In this document: in pieces, positions 57,597-64,000 of the stretch
Position numbering within the stretch: position 1 is the first letter of the stretch
Layout: each line of letters starts with the position of its first letter
NCBI GenBank assembly: GCA_030278955.1
Contig: JAOANR010000014.1
Location: 22,012,068 to 22,076,067, forward strand
Length of the DNA stretch: 64,000 bases
DNA from: Hygrophila difformis
Lineage: Eukaryota; Streptophyta; Magnoliopsida; Lamiales; Acanthaceae
Reading direction: 5' to 3'
Position numbers and translations under genes: made by a program
The notes under the pieces: model-generated
Seen by the model: only the letters and a program-made list of their open reading frames with translations
Told to the model about the DNA's origin: nothing
Database searches by the model: none

Positions 57597-58669
57597 TTTT
57601 TATATATATATATATTAAGATTCTTATCTTAAAAAAAATCATAATGTGGGAATTTTTGTGATCTTGTAAGTCATACATAGCTTCAAAAAGGAATATATTC
57701 TTTATTTGAAAATGACAAGATATGATTAATATTCCACCCTACAATTTCAAACCATAGTCAAATTATTCCCAATTATATTATGGCATTCTAGAATAATTCA
57801 TAAAAAAAAATATGGGTAGAATGATTAATCAAGGATATATAGAAAATAGATAATTCTCATTATAATTTAAACATGTAAATATATACATGTATATACATGT
57901 GTACATGTTTGGAAAGATTATTTCAAGACCAAGGTATATATGTGTATATAAACTTGTATATGGATTTAAAATATTCTATGAACCATATACTTATTACACT
58001 TGATATTGAAATCCATATATTTATTTGAAAAGACAAATATATATAATTTTTTCAAAGTATGTTTTGTAGAAAATAATATACTAATCTTTAAGCACATATT
58101 TGAACATATAAATATATATAGATTTGATTAAAAATCTACTTAGTGAATTGATCAAAATATATATATTCATACATATATATCGGGCAATTTCTATGGTATT
58201 ACACAGAGAATATAATCGGAGACACATTTAAGATATCTCTTAAACAAGACTCAAGAAATTCCTTTGTTTACCAAAAAAACATCTATACAAATATTCTTTT
58301 TAAATGATGCTTCCACTGAAAAAGGAAAATAGAGATATTGACGACAATAAATTTGTTGCTAATACTCTGTAAACAAAAAATTTGATTTTATGCATTGTAC
58401 TATTCTGTCTCGGATTTCCCTTAAAAATAATTCTAGTTAGCTTCTGAAAACTAAGTTAATCGCAAGGGTTTGTGTTCTCTATAAACAAAAAGATAATTTT
58501 ATGCATCGTACTATTCCGTCTCGGATTTCCCTTAAAAGTACTTCTCATTGGCCTCTGTAAACTAAGTTAATCGCAAGGGTTTGTGTTCAATAGCTCTTTG
58601 AATATATAATAACAATCGTCCCATGTATTGCAGGTGACTCTAGGATTTTTCCCAATTATTTATAGATGA
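42418..58669 (+). CDS. PPC-domain (DUF296, AHL-like) gene, copy C
   Basis: Exons 42,418-42,738, 42,879-43,040, 44,890-45,042 and 58,634-58,669, every junction in phase 0 with GT/AG, giving 223 residues and TGA. Exon 1 (107 residues) is rich in P, Q and N, beginning [16 protein letters not shown]. The rest resembles a PPC domain: [68 protein letters not shown], matching the AHL order of strand, RFEILSLSG-like strand and VVGG-xVxGxL-like strand. No AT-hook (RGRP) is present. AHL proteins act in the nucleus on chromatin; whether this one does is open. Introns 2 and 3 are full of elements; intron 3 is 13.6 kb because of the Tekay insertion. Exon structure is well supported by copy B, family name less so. 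Confidence 0.7.
43250..43560 (+). pseudogene. hAT transposase relic in intron 2 of copy C
   Basis: The piece at about 43,440-43,490 reads [11 protein letters not shown] before breaking into stops, which resembles the RLNGLAxLSIE motif at the C-terminal end of TTF-type hAT transposases. Upstream, GGGCCCCAATTTTTGGGGGC near 43,287-43,306 is the kind of text often found near such element ends. Heavily decayed. Confidence 0.4.
43636..43716. repeat. Inverted repeat with 24-bp arms
   Basis: ATTAACGTTGACGTGGTAGC at 43,636 pairs with the segment ending GTCAGCGTTAAT at 43,716; one or two mismatches in 24. It may be a small foldback element in intron 2 of copy C. Confidence 0.75.
44093..44448. mobile_element. 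Foldback element with about 130-bp terminal inverted repeats
   Basis: ATTGGTCCCATAAGTTTCCC at the left edge is matched in reverse by the right edge ending GGGACCAAT. The arms (about 44,093-44,222 and 44,319-44,448) are nearly perfect complements; the loop holds further copies of AACTTATGGGACCAA. No coding capacity. No target duplication was identified. Confidence 0.88.
44452..44623. mobile_element. Miniature CACTA element, 172 bp
   Basis: Ends CACTACAAGAA and TTCTAGTAGTG are inverted repeats with one mismatch, flanked by AGT on both sides (44,449-44,451 and 44,624-44,626). Subterminal TTAGCGACCGA units occur four to five times. The 3-bp duplication and CACTA ends are diagnostic. Confidence 0.85.
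45183..45210. repeat. (TA)n microsatellite
   Basis: About 14 TA dinucleotides in intron 3 of copy C. Confidence 0.95.
45375..45528. mobile_element. CACTA element end fragment
   Basis: The right edge reads TTGGAATTTCTTGTAGTG, an inverted CACTACAAGAAATTCCAA terminus, preceded by short inverted pairs (TTTTCGTCGG, GGTGACAAAAGG). A clear opposite end was not found. Confidence 0.45.
46292..46670. repeat. Hairpin array and tandem block in the Tekay LTR
   Basis: Four units of the form TTTAGCCGG-NNN-TCCGGCGGCC at about 46,294, 46,390, 46,434 and 46,484, each able to pair GCCGG with CCGGC. They are followed by a diverged tandem pair (about 46,514-46,590 and 46,603-46,670) sharing GAGTAACCCATACGGATACA. 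The copy in the other LTR is at 55,596-55,974. Confidence 0.9.
48206..48255. repeat. GCTACAGTAGC tandem array
   Basis: Four copies of GCTACAGTA separated by GCATGC or GCGTGC, next to a run of 29 T. Self-complementary text (GCTAC/GTAGC) is placed in the upstream part of the LTR in element orientation. The other LTR copy is at about 57,510-57,558 with 28 T. Confidence 0.9.
48901..48914 (-). other. Tekay polypurine tract
   Basis: Minus strand TAAGGAGGGTAGAT abuts the 3' LTR start TGTAATACC and follows the GGGGACGAAGTTGATTC text common just before plant chromovirus 3' LTRs. Confidence 0.8.
49116..49140 (-). other. Second polypurine tract plus LTR-start-like sequence
   Basis: Minus strand TAAGGGGGAGAGGA is followed by TGTAACGACCCG, which is the usual LTR opening of this group. 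It lies ten bases after the gag-pol stop and about 215 bp before the functional LTR edge. Confidence 0.6.
49150..53856 (-). CDS. Tekay Gag-Pol polyprotein, intact
   Basis: 1,568 residues from ATG at 53,856 to TAA, no interruption. Gag domain about 85-260 ([21 protein letters not shown], split here as seen near 86-105), two zinc knuckles ([13 protein letters not shown] 316-328; [14 protein letters not shown] 334-347), aspartic protease with DSG at 448-450, reverse transcriptase with [10 protein letters not shown] 681-690 and FIDD 781-784, RNase H ([25 protein letters not shown]), integrase with zinc site (ending CLTCQKVK) and catalytic D, D, E in [18 protein letters not shown] and [14 protein letters not shown], and a C-terminal chromodomain ([16 protein letters not shown]). 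All catalytic residues are present. It would make the particle, copy the RNA and integrate the product; the chromodomain is known in the group to guide integration to marked chromatin. Confidence 0.96.
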   Translation of the reverse strand: MAPRGRPRVQPIPPNTNEIPRQPDMPIPNVGVHAQEEPAGPIPDNIGNRLRTLEEVLIAIGNAQVNQGQAAAAPPPQARINYLAMVNPYQPPHYAGEEDPAKLEEWIRTFDKLLSAVKCPEGEKVHVASYYLGGEADDWWQATQGKIQEEDVPYSWTEMMELLRDRFYPLSTKAAMYEEFLALKQGGQTVQEYYTRFKELVRFAPRLVPTDVEKAQKFEMGLNLSIREVITGVHYPDLQAVYDRAVAVARVQQLKRRMSGESSRGPQGQDKRNRDNRTGNNSGGNNFRVGLNRPPQNNNRGNGGRTFFQGNPVPPCPRCGKPHLIRGCPQQGTCFRCGRFGHRANECRTRIENITKREDLIMGPAQPRNQNGRNGNYQGYRPPQNQNQRPPQNPNQQQNQNPNRDQPGNQGRPMGRLNVINQADVPMQGDVMAGTFHVLSTPLKVLFDSGASCSIISSRVLSELDLPKCELINLEIQLPSGEVVPCSKRYNGIPIVIKNIEFFANLVEFNLRDFDVILGMDWLTRYKAVIECQKQKITLSKGRGKRVIFYSQPPKRSNKVVNALKLRSLMHKGYALYACYVHNLEAEESKVDDIPVVREYPDVFPEDIPGMPPERDLEFTIDLIPGTEPVSKAPYRMAPLEMKELKEQLEELLEKGYIRPSTSPWGAPVLFVKKKDGGLRLCIDYRGLNQVTIKNKYPLPRIEDLFDQLKGASVFSKIDLRSGYHQLRIAEKDIPKTAFRTRYGHYEFTVLSFGLTNAPAMFMNLMNDVFRELLDQSVVVFIDDILIYSRSEEEHSQHLHQVLGILRKNQLYGKLSKCDFWLKEVAFLGHIVSATGVSVDQAKISAVTEWVSPTSPTEIRSFLGLAGYYRRFVKDFSKIARPLTQLLKKGVKYDWTSECESAFQELKKRLTSTPVLALPSENGDFEVYSDASKEGLGCVLMQDSRVIAYASRQLKPHEANYPTHDLELAAVVFALKIWRHYLYGRKCRMFTDHKSLKYIFTQKELNLRQRRWLELIKDYDLEISYHEGKANVVADALSRKTQHVANSLVIPPALYMDLARLSLELVHSGTVNEMVNAMVVESTIFDEIKLAQPGDAKLERIKENIANGKAIGFAIHEDGSIRFKGRWCVPQKCVEIKQRLMEEGHNTPYSVHPGGDKLYKDLRKIYWWPRMKNEVAEFVARCLTCQKVKAVRQKPLGLMQPLEIPSWKWDSISMDFVSGLPRSPRGMNKIWVIVDRLTKTAIFIPMKDTWTMDQLARAYIDNVVRRHGVPHDIISDRDSRFVSHFWTKLQEALGTQIKMSTAFHPMTDGQTERTIQTLEDMLRACVLEFKGSWENHLPLIEFSYNNSYHASIDMAPFEALYGRRCRSPLSWEGNDKTVIVGPQLVEDMTQQIKVIRGKMKAAQDRQKSYADVRRQDLEFQVGDKVMLKISPMKGVMRFGKRGKLSPRYIGPYEILEKVGNLAYRLALPPQLARVHNVFHISQLKKYVHDPTHVLQPEGIELDDDLSYEEIPVRILDVKERVTRNKAVRMVKILWSNHESETATWELESDMKERYPTLFQNGATAVMGT
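54155..54481 (-). CDS. Extra leader ORF in the Tekay element, coiled-coil-like protein
   Basis: 108 residues from ATG (54,481) to TAG, between the primer site and gag, same strand as gag. Residues about 5-75 have a heptad-like pattern of hydrophobic residues with Q, E, H and R ([33 protein letters not shown]), typical of a coiled coil. The last 25 are acidic and proline-rich ([19 protein letters not shown]). No cysteine or histidine cluster, signal peptide or membrane segment is seen. I do not recognise a family. It could aid assembly, bind a partner, or be a non-essential captured fragment. The frame is intact in an element with identical LTRs. Confidence 0.6.
   Translation of the reverse strand: MANQDVMNLMVKMMNAHFDYQQTIQQMEHRMAQLEANLHHMGSLREADHHRINQLEDQIQNLTTQNLCLKELVDAHGDDLNHIFDDLLPSSPVEEDPEEDPTTVPEDA
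54916..54933 (-). other. Tekay primer-binding site for tRNA-iMet
   Basis: Minus strand TGGTATCAGAGCCAGGTT, three bases after the 5' LTR. Complementary to the 3' end of initiator tRNA-Met, the usual primer of plant chromoviruses. Confidence 0.93.
54937..58203 (-). repeat. Tekay 5' LTR
   Basis: 3,267 bp, apparently identical to the 3' LTR apart from one T in the long T-run. It should contain the element promoter. Confidence 0.95.
58365..58588. repeat. 112-bp tandem duplication in intron 3 of copy C
   Basis: Unit starting CTCTGTAAACAAAAA at 58,365 recurs at 58,477; shared blocks TCTCGGATTTCCCTTAAAA and AAGTTAATCGCAAGGGTTTG. About 88 percent alike by eye. Confidence 0.88.
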
Positions 58670-58980
58670 AATGAGCATGCTCGCCTCCTTGGCGTCACTT
58701 TCCATGAGGAGTCGCGCCATAGTCTATCATCTAATTTCTTCCGTTGTGTTTCTTTTAGAGTTTCTTATTATCAACTTTTACTAAGGGTGCTGTTTTAAAG
58801 CATCCCTAGTATGGTTTATGCCTTTCTTTTCAACTGCTAGTATTTGATTTACAAATGGTTTGTCTCGCAGGATTGGAACGTACCAGTTCATGTTTTGAAG
58901 TATAGGGTATATTATTTTTAGTTCAAACTTATCGAAAAAAAAGAAGCCTAGAATGAGTAGCTGTAACTTTTCAATTTCGT
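58670..58980. other. 3' region of copy C before the MULE
   Basis: No gene. An imperfect inverted pair lies at about 58,782-58,812 (ACTAAGGGTGCT and AGCATCCCTAGT). Confidence 0.4.
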
Positions 58981-59235
58981 TAGGGTGCAATCACCCTTTT
59001 TGACTTGATGTGCTGTGGGCATTTACAGCCGTTGATTGTCTTTAAAAATCGACGATTGAGATTAACTCTAAGGGTAGAAAAGTAATTTCATATATTTGCC
59101 ATATTGTTCGCCGTTGGACGTCGTCTTCTTTGGATTTCCGAGTTCTCTTCTGTTTTTTTTTTTTGGTGACAAGTTCTCTTCTGTTTTTTGTTTGCTCTGT
59201 ACGTGTTGCGGCGGTGTGAGGAAGTTGTTGGCAAT

Positions 59236-59314
59236 TATGAATGCGATTAGCATGTCGTTGAATGCGTCGGCAACGTTTTCAGATTCGAGTTCTGCGTCCA
59301 ATGATACTTTTTAG
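59236..59314 (+). other. Possible first exon of the MULE transposase
   Basis: A short frame MNAISMSLNASATFSDSSSA followed by SNDTF and stop precedes the transposase exon by 540 bp. Its serine-rich composition would suit an N-terminal extension, but no donor joining it in phase to 59,852 was settled. Confidence 0.25.
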
Positions 59315-59378
59315 CATTTTCGAATTTTGAGTATTTTATCGCAGATCGTCGTTTTTGATTTTATGTATGTTTTTTGAG

Positions 59379-59755
59379 TTTTGAGTTCTTCTTTGATATG
59401 TTTCTCTTTTTTTGTGTTTTCTGAAGTTTCATATCTATATGTTCATTTAAGCGTCAAAACGTTTGTACATGTGATTATGAGGGACAGAACCATTATATTT
59501 TCATCGATGAAAGCTTAGCATTTTCAGCGATGCATCACTAGCATTTTCAGCGATAACTGTCTAGCGTTTTTGAGTTCTTCTTTGATATGTTTCTTTTTTT
59601 TTGTGTTTTCTGAAGTTTCATACCTATATGTTCATTTAAGCGTCAAAACGTTTGTACATGTGATTATGAGGGATAGAACCATTATATTTTCATCAATGCA
59701 TGCCTAGCATTTTCAGCGATGCATTACTAGCTTTTTCAGCGATAACTGTCTAGCA
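59379..59755. repeat. 189-bp tandem duplication with TTCAGCGAT motifs
   Basis: Unit 1 at 59,379-59,567 and unit 2 at 59,568-59,755 share TTTTGAGTTCTTCTTTGATA and AAGCGTCAAAACGTTTGTAC. Each ends with AGCATTTTCAGCGATGCAT-like repeats. It lies in the presumed first intron or leader of the transposase. Confidence 0.88.
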
Positions 59756-59851
59756 TTTTCAGCGATGGACGTTAAGCATTTTAAGCGATGGTTTATGTCA
59801 GCTACGTGTATTTATTATTTTAATGGGAATTCTTTGTTTATTTCTTCACAG

Positions 59852-62263
59852 GCAACATAAATTGGAGTGAGTTAAGTTTTGTTACAGCTGATGATGCGTT
59901 TAGTTTTTATTGTGATTATGCTCATAGTTTAGGTTTCTCGGTAAGGAAAATGTATGAGAGACCAAAGCCACATGAAGTTGATAGATTGTTCTATTTACAA
60001 TATGCGTGCAATAAGGAAGGATTTCGTCGTGGTTGTTTGTTGGATAGTGATTCATCTTGTCGTTCTAAGAGTCTGAAATTTCGTAGGAGTGATGAAACCC
60101 GAACTGGTTGTGAAGCAAAGGTGAGGTTACATTATAAAACTGATGAAAAAGTTTATAGAGTTGTGTTTTTCTGTGGTGATCATAATCATGATCTGCATGG
60201 ACCATCAAGGAAGCATATGTTGAAATCGAATAGAAGAGTTGATGAGTTACACAGTGTTGTTGCTGGTATACATGAAGAAGTTGGATTGTCATTGAAGTCA
60301 TCGTATGACTTGTTGAGTATGGGTGCTGGAGGTAGTGGACTTGTAGGATTTTTAAAGGACGATTTGAAGAATGCACTTGTTAGAAGGCGGCAAAGAAATT
60401 TAAAAGTAGGGGATGCTGGTGTTGTATTGAAGTATTTCTCTGAGAAATGTGTTAGTAATCCATTTTTCTTCCATGAGTATGATCTGGATGATGATGAGAG
60501 AATTACAAATATCTTTTGGTCAGATGCTGAAATGAGGATGGATTATCAAGCTTTTGGTGATAGTGTGACCTTTGATACAACGTATATGACAAATAAAAAT
60601 TACAGACCATTAGCTGTTTTTGTTGGATTCAATCATCACCGACAGACTTCTATTTTTGGAGCTGCATTGATGCTTGATGAAACTCAAAGATCATTTGAGT
60701 GGCTATTTAAAACATTTTTGAAGTGTATGGTGGATAAGGCACCTCAAACGATTTTCACAGATCAAGATTGTGCGATGGCATCGGCAATTAGGAAAATTTT
60801 TCCTAATACCTATCATGCTTTATGCAGTTGGCACATTATAGAAAATGCGAAAAAAAATTTGAGTCAACTGTACACACCAAGGTAAATATTTAGTTATTTT
60901 TACTTTCAATTATTTTTTCGATTTGGATATTGATATGTACATGTTGAACTCATTTTTTTAGGTTTGATAAGCTATTTCATCATTTGGTATATGATGTGAG
61001 GACAGAGATGGAATTTGAGGTGGAATGGGAATACATGCTATCAACTTGTTTCTCACAATCTGAACATAGGTGGTTGTCGACTACTTATAATTTGAGAAGT
61101 CAATGGTCCGCTGCTTGGGTTAAAAATCATTTTACTGCAGGAATGAGGACTACTCAGCTAAGTGAATCTTTTAACTCAGTTGTGAAACGGTATGAATAAA
61201 TTTCGTTTTCAGTGATAGTTGAATAGTTATTTTCAGCGAGGCAATACTGTTTTGATCAGCGAGAGGGTTCTATTTATTTCAGCGATGTGTGTTTGCTTTA
61301 TGTAGTTGAGAATTTGATTTTCACATCCCCATATTGTGTTGACATTTCACAGGTTCTTAAGGCCAGTTGATAACTATGTTGAGTTCTTTGCACATTTTGA
61401 AAGGGTTGTGGAGTCAAGGAGGGATAATGAACGGATGGAAGATTTTAAGGCAGATGATAGACAAGTTTCTGCCAGGTTTATTATGAATCCACTATTAAAA
61501 TATATAGCTGAGAAGTATACACCAAATGTGTTCAATATTTTCAACAATGAGTATGATCTGTCATTTGGGTATGTGGTTGAGCTTCAACCAGATGCATTAA
61601 TTTATCGTGTTTGCAAGAGAGAAGATGCAGATTCAAAGTTGATTGGTGATCATGTGAATGTTAACATTGATGATGGTACAATTGGATGCAGTTGCAATAT
61701 GTTTGAGAATATGGGGATTTTATGTTGTCATGCTCTGAGGGTGATGGATATTCTGTCAGGAAGTGGAGCAAAAGTGTTTCATACTATTCCAGATAAATAT
61801 ATTTTGCGGCGGTGGTCAAGGAATGCAAAATGTGATCTTAGTTATGTTGATGTTGGTGTTGGAAAAGAAACAAATGTGGTCAATGCAGCATGTAGATACC
61901 GGAAATTGTGTGGCTTGTTTTTTAAATCAGCAATTGTGTTGTCACGAAATGAGGATGCTTGTGAATCGTTTATGTATGACTTTGAGACATTGATGAAAAC
62001 AAAGTATGACAACATTGATATTAACAAAGAGTCGGGTAATTTCTAATCAAAGACATATTTATGTTTTTGCTTTTTTTGAAATTAGTGTTTCTCAATGTTT
62101 TTGTTTTTTTTTGCTTGGAAGTACATCAGATTACTCAAATTTGCATTTAAGGGAAAGAGAAACTTGTAAAGGGCGGAAGAAATCGAACAAGAGAATGGTC
62201 TCTATTTCTGAAGTTGTTCGTAAAAAGAAAGAGTTAGAACATCGTAAACGGATGCAGAAATGA
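59852..62263 (+). CDS. FAR1/Mutator-like transposase
   Basis: Exons 59,852-60,881, 60,962-61,189, 61,353-62,035 and 62,130-62,263 join in phase and give 690 residues from the first visible exon, ending RKKKELEHRKRMQK. The N-terminus has a FAR1 DNA-binding domain (ADDAFSFYCDYAHSLGFSVR; TGCEAKVRLHY; FCGDHNHDL). A MULE DDE domain follows: D in GDSVTFDTTYMT, D in TIFTDQDCAMASAI, then CSWHIIENAKKN and E in TTQLSESFNSVVKR. A SWIM zinc finger CSCNMFENMGILCCHAL and a basic tail complete it. The enzyme would cut and move the element; related FHY3/FAR1 factors are domesticated from it. An upstream exon must supply the ATG, because similarity begins before the internal ATG at 59,950. No stop or frameshift in the exons. 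Confidence 0.88.
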
Positions 62264-62838
62264 AGATTTTTATTTTTTTAGAAATGACATGAAGTGTATT
62301 GTTCATTAATATTGTATTGATCGACTTAGTTCAGTGATAACTAATGCAATTCAGCGATGATTACTTATATATGAAAGCGATGATCGTTATGCAATTCAGC
62401 GATGAAAGTTAGTTTTAATAAAAAAATAACCGTGTAGTATTTAATAAGAAAATGTTACAATGTCTCAGAAAATCGCGTAAAGAATGCAATTCAGCGATGG
62501 TTACCAATTAAAAAAAGCGATCGTCATAGTGCAATTCAGCGATGGAGATGAGTTAATAAAAAATAACAGTGTAGTAGTTAATAAAAATTTTACAATGTTT
62601 TTTCAGAATTCGCGTAATTAATAAAAAATAACCGTCTAAGTAATTAATAAGAAATAACCGTCGAGATTTCACCGTGTAGTATTTAATGTCAATTTAACCG
62701 CCAATTTTCAATTTATCACTGTCGATACTTTCTCTAGGGCTTTTCAGCGATTTAGCGATTCTCTGCGTCTACGGCGAACGGCGATTGTTTTTCTACGGCG
62801 AACGGCGAACGGTGATACTTTACTTTTTGTTATCAAGA
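62264..62838. repeat. Spacer between the MULE genes, with ATTCAGCGATG repeats
   Basis: ATTCAGCGAT or variants occur about eight times between 62,330 and 62,760, mixed with AATAACCGTGTAGTATTTAAT repeats (shown in part). No gene. The end, near GGCGAACGGCGA, may be the leader of the next gene. Confidence 0.75.
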
Positions 62839-64000
62839 ATGGCTGAAAAAGTGCATACTCAGGTCTGTTGCGTTCCATCTAGCATTTGTCTTTTAAATAA
62901 TATCCTGAACGAGAGTGACGGAGATGGGAAGAAAGAGTTTATTCACGATACTTGCTTCAGTTGTCTGCTCATGTTCAAAATGTGCATGCTCAAGGTTGAT
63001 CCTATTATAACTTTGATTAATCAGTGGAGCATTCAGGAGGAATGCTTTATTATTGATAAAAACCGTCGATGGAGGTTTACAGATGAAGACATTCATAAAG
63101 TATATGGTTTGCCATGGGGAGTCGATAAATTTATAATAGATTTGAAGAATAATGAAATTGGTTATGATTTTGCTGATGAATTTTGTGAAAAGTATTCTCT
63201 TATTACGAATAAGAAGGAGCCTAATCGGATACCTGTTAAGGATCTTAGAGCTATTTTAGAGAATACGGAGAATACTGAAATTCCATTGGATGACTACTGG
63301 AGGATGTATGTTTTGTTTGCTCTGCAGAAAGTCTTTACTCCTAACTCAGGGAGGGTTGTAAACAAAAGGTATCTTCAGTTTCTTAGATCTCCGGAAGAAG
63401 CTTTAAGGTACAATTGGTGTCTTCATATTAGACAATTTCTTATCAAATCTCTGAATGAGTATAAGGCAAAATTGGATAAGGGAACCAGTGCTCAAGCACG
63501 CCCCTGTGGAGACCTGTTTTGCTTAATGGTAATTTTAATTTTGTGTTTTTTATGCAATTTATATTTGTTATGTGATATATATTGTTGATTATTGTCATTG
63601 TTTGTTGATTATGTATCTTGTTTGTTTTTGTTTTTTTCAGCACATGTTTTTTGATTTCTATGAGCGTGAAGAGCTTCATTTGGTTGGATTTACTTGTAAA
63701 AAGGATCGATACTTGGAGATGGTTGATATCTGGAAGGTTTTCCCTAATGCAAAGTATCCAGATATTGACTTTAAGAAGAAATCGAGGGCTGCGAAAAGGA
63801 CTGTGGAGGAAGATGACGATCGACTTAGCACTTTTGTTTCTGGTCTAAAGAAGAAAAGGAGGGGTGGGAAAGAAGTGGAAGATGAGCGTTTGAATTCTAC
63901 TGCAAATGAACCAACTGCCAATCTTTCTAGGAGTGTGGATGGAGGAGGAGATGAGCAGTTAGGAGAAAATGTGGATTTGAATGCTAGTGGAAATGAAGAA
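62839..64000 (+). CDS. Second MULE gene, N-terminal part (Ulp1-like/plant-mobile-domain-like protein)
   Basis: ATG at 62,839 (MAEKVHTQVCC). Exon 1 ends at 63,528 before GTAATTTT; exon 2 starts at 63,641 after TTTTTTTCAG and is open to the window edge, at least 350 residues. The order of motifs, CFSCLLMFKMCMLKVDPIIT, WRFTDEDIHKVYGLPWG, LDDYWRMYVLFALQKVFTP, EALRYNWCLHIRQFLIKSL and then GDLFCLM joined to HMFFDFYE, resembles the N-terminal region of proteins carried by plant MULEs that often end in a C48 (Ulp1-like) SUMO protease domain. A basic stretch LKKKRRGGK may be nuclear-targeting. The protease domain, if any, lies beyond the window, so catalytic identity is unproven. Confidence 0.55.

Larger units (their letters stand above)
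45633..58203 (-). mobile_element. Tekay-type chromovirus (Ty3 LTR retrotransposon), 12.6 kb
   Basis: Two LTRs of 3,268 and 3,267 bp (45,633-48,900; 54,937-58,203), TG...CA ends, and a perfect 5-bp target duplication CAGAG (45,628-45,632; 58,204-58,208). It is inserted in intron 3 of PPC copy C in opposite orientation. Minus-strand order: 5' LTR, tRNA-iMet primer site, a 108-codon ORF, intact Gag-Pol with chromodomain, polypurine tract, 3' LTR. The LTRs appear identical except for one T in a T-run, so insertion is very recent and the element may still be mobile. Confidence 0.95.
58981..64000 (+). mobile_element. FAR1-type MULE (Mutator-like element), left part, runs off the window
   Basis: Transposase and a second gene on the same strand, with TTCAGCGAT motifs scattered in introns and spacers. 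The left terminal region probably starts near 58,981 (GGGTGCAATCACCC) and contains GATTGAGATTAACTCTAAGG then GTAGAAAAGTAATTTC, text of the kind seen in plant MULE ends. The right end and target duplication are outside the window, so the left boundary is provisional. Confidence 0.65.

Noticed and set aside
59950..59952. ATG at 59,950 as the true start of the MULE transposase
   Set aside because: The conserved FAR1 start region (DDAFSFYCDYA) lies upstream in the same frame after an AG acceptor at 59,850-59,851, so the real start is in an earlier exon.

Overview
This is nuclear DNA from a flowering plant, very probably a eudicot: AT-rich, with intron-bearing genes whose GT/AG sites can be read by eye, and dominated by plant-type transposable elements (Athila and Tekay Ty3 elements, L1-type LINE, FAR1-type MULE, Helitron, hAT, CACTA, Stowaway-like MITEs). 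The species cannot be fixed from the sequence. Little of the window is host gene; most is nested mobile DNA.

Layout. 1-4,620: intergenic sequence with an F-box gene on the minus strand broken by one in-frame TAG (1,696-2,793), a worn MULE-end-like relic and a MITE. 4,640-32,117: one 5'-truncated LINE bounded by a 19-bp target duplication. It was split by a 20.6-kb Athila-type retrotransposon (5,454-26,095, minus strand, 4.74-kb LTRs, tRNA-Asp primer site) and also contains a 2.5-kb patch (about 27,430-29,915) made of half a Tekay-family LTR plus promoter and exon 1 of a PPC-domain gene. 32,118-36,900: MITEs, a hAT MITE with 8-bp target duplication, a LINE RNase H relic and tandem repeats.

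37,022-58,669: two complete-length members of a small four-exon gene family. I read the product as a minimal PPC (DUF296, AHL-like) domain without an AT-hook. Copy B (37,022-40,692) has a nonsense codon in exon 1, a retroposon in intron 1 and a Helitron in intron 3. Copy C (42,418-58,669) is open throughout, but intron 3 holds a 12.6-kb Tekay chromovirus (45,633-58,203) whose two 3.27-kb LTRs look identical except for one poly-T length. Copy A is only exon 1 inside the LINE. The Tekay element has an intact 1,568-codon Gag-Pol and an extra 108-codon coiled-coil-like ORF in its leader.

58,980-64,000: the left part of a probably autonomous MULE: a five-exon (or more) FAR1-type transposase followed by a second gene on the same strand that resembles the N-terminal half of MULE-borne Ulp1-like proteins and runs off the window. 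Its non-coding parts are dotted with TTCAGCGAT motifs.

The strongest candidate for something undescribed is in the Athila element: between pol and the 3' LTR, where an env-like gene might be expected, sits an F-box gene that still has a small first exon, a 1.3-kb intron with matching phase, and a second exon with the F-box and a C-terminal helical-repeat-like region. It lies between two copies of the polypurine-tract/LTR-start sequence and is preceded by an array of the palindrome AATTCGAATT that also fills the element's LTRs.
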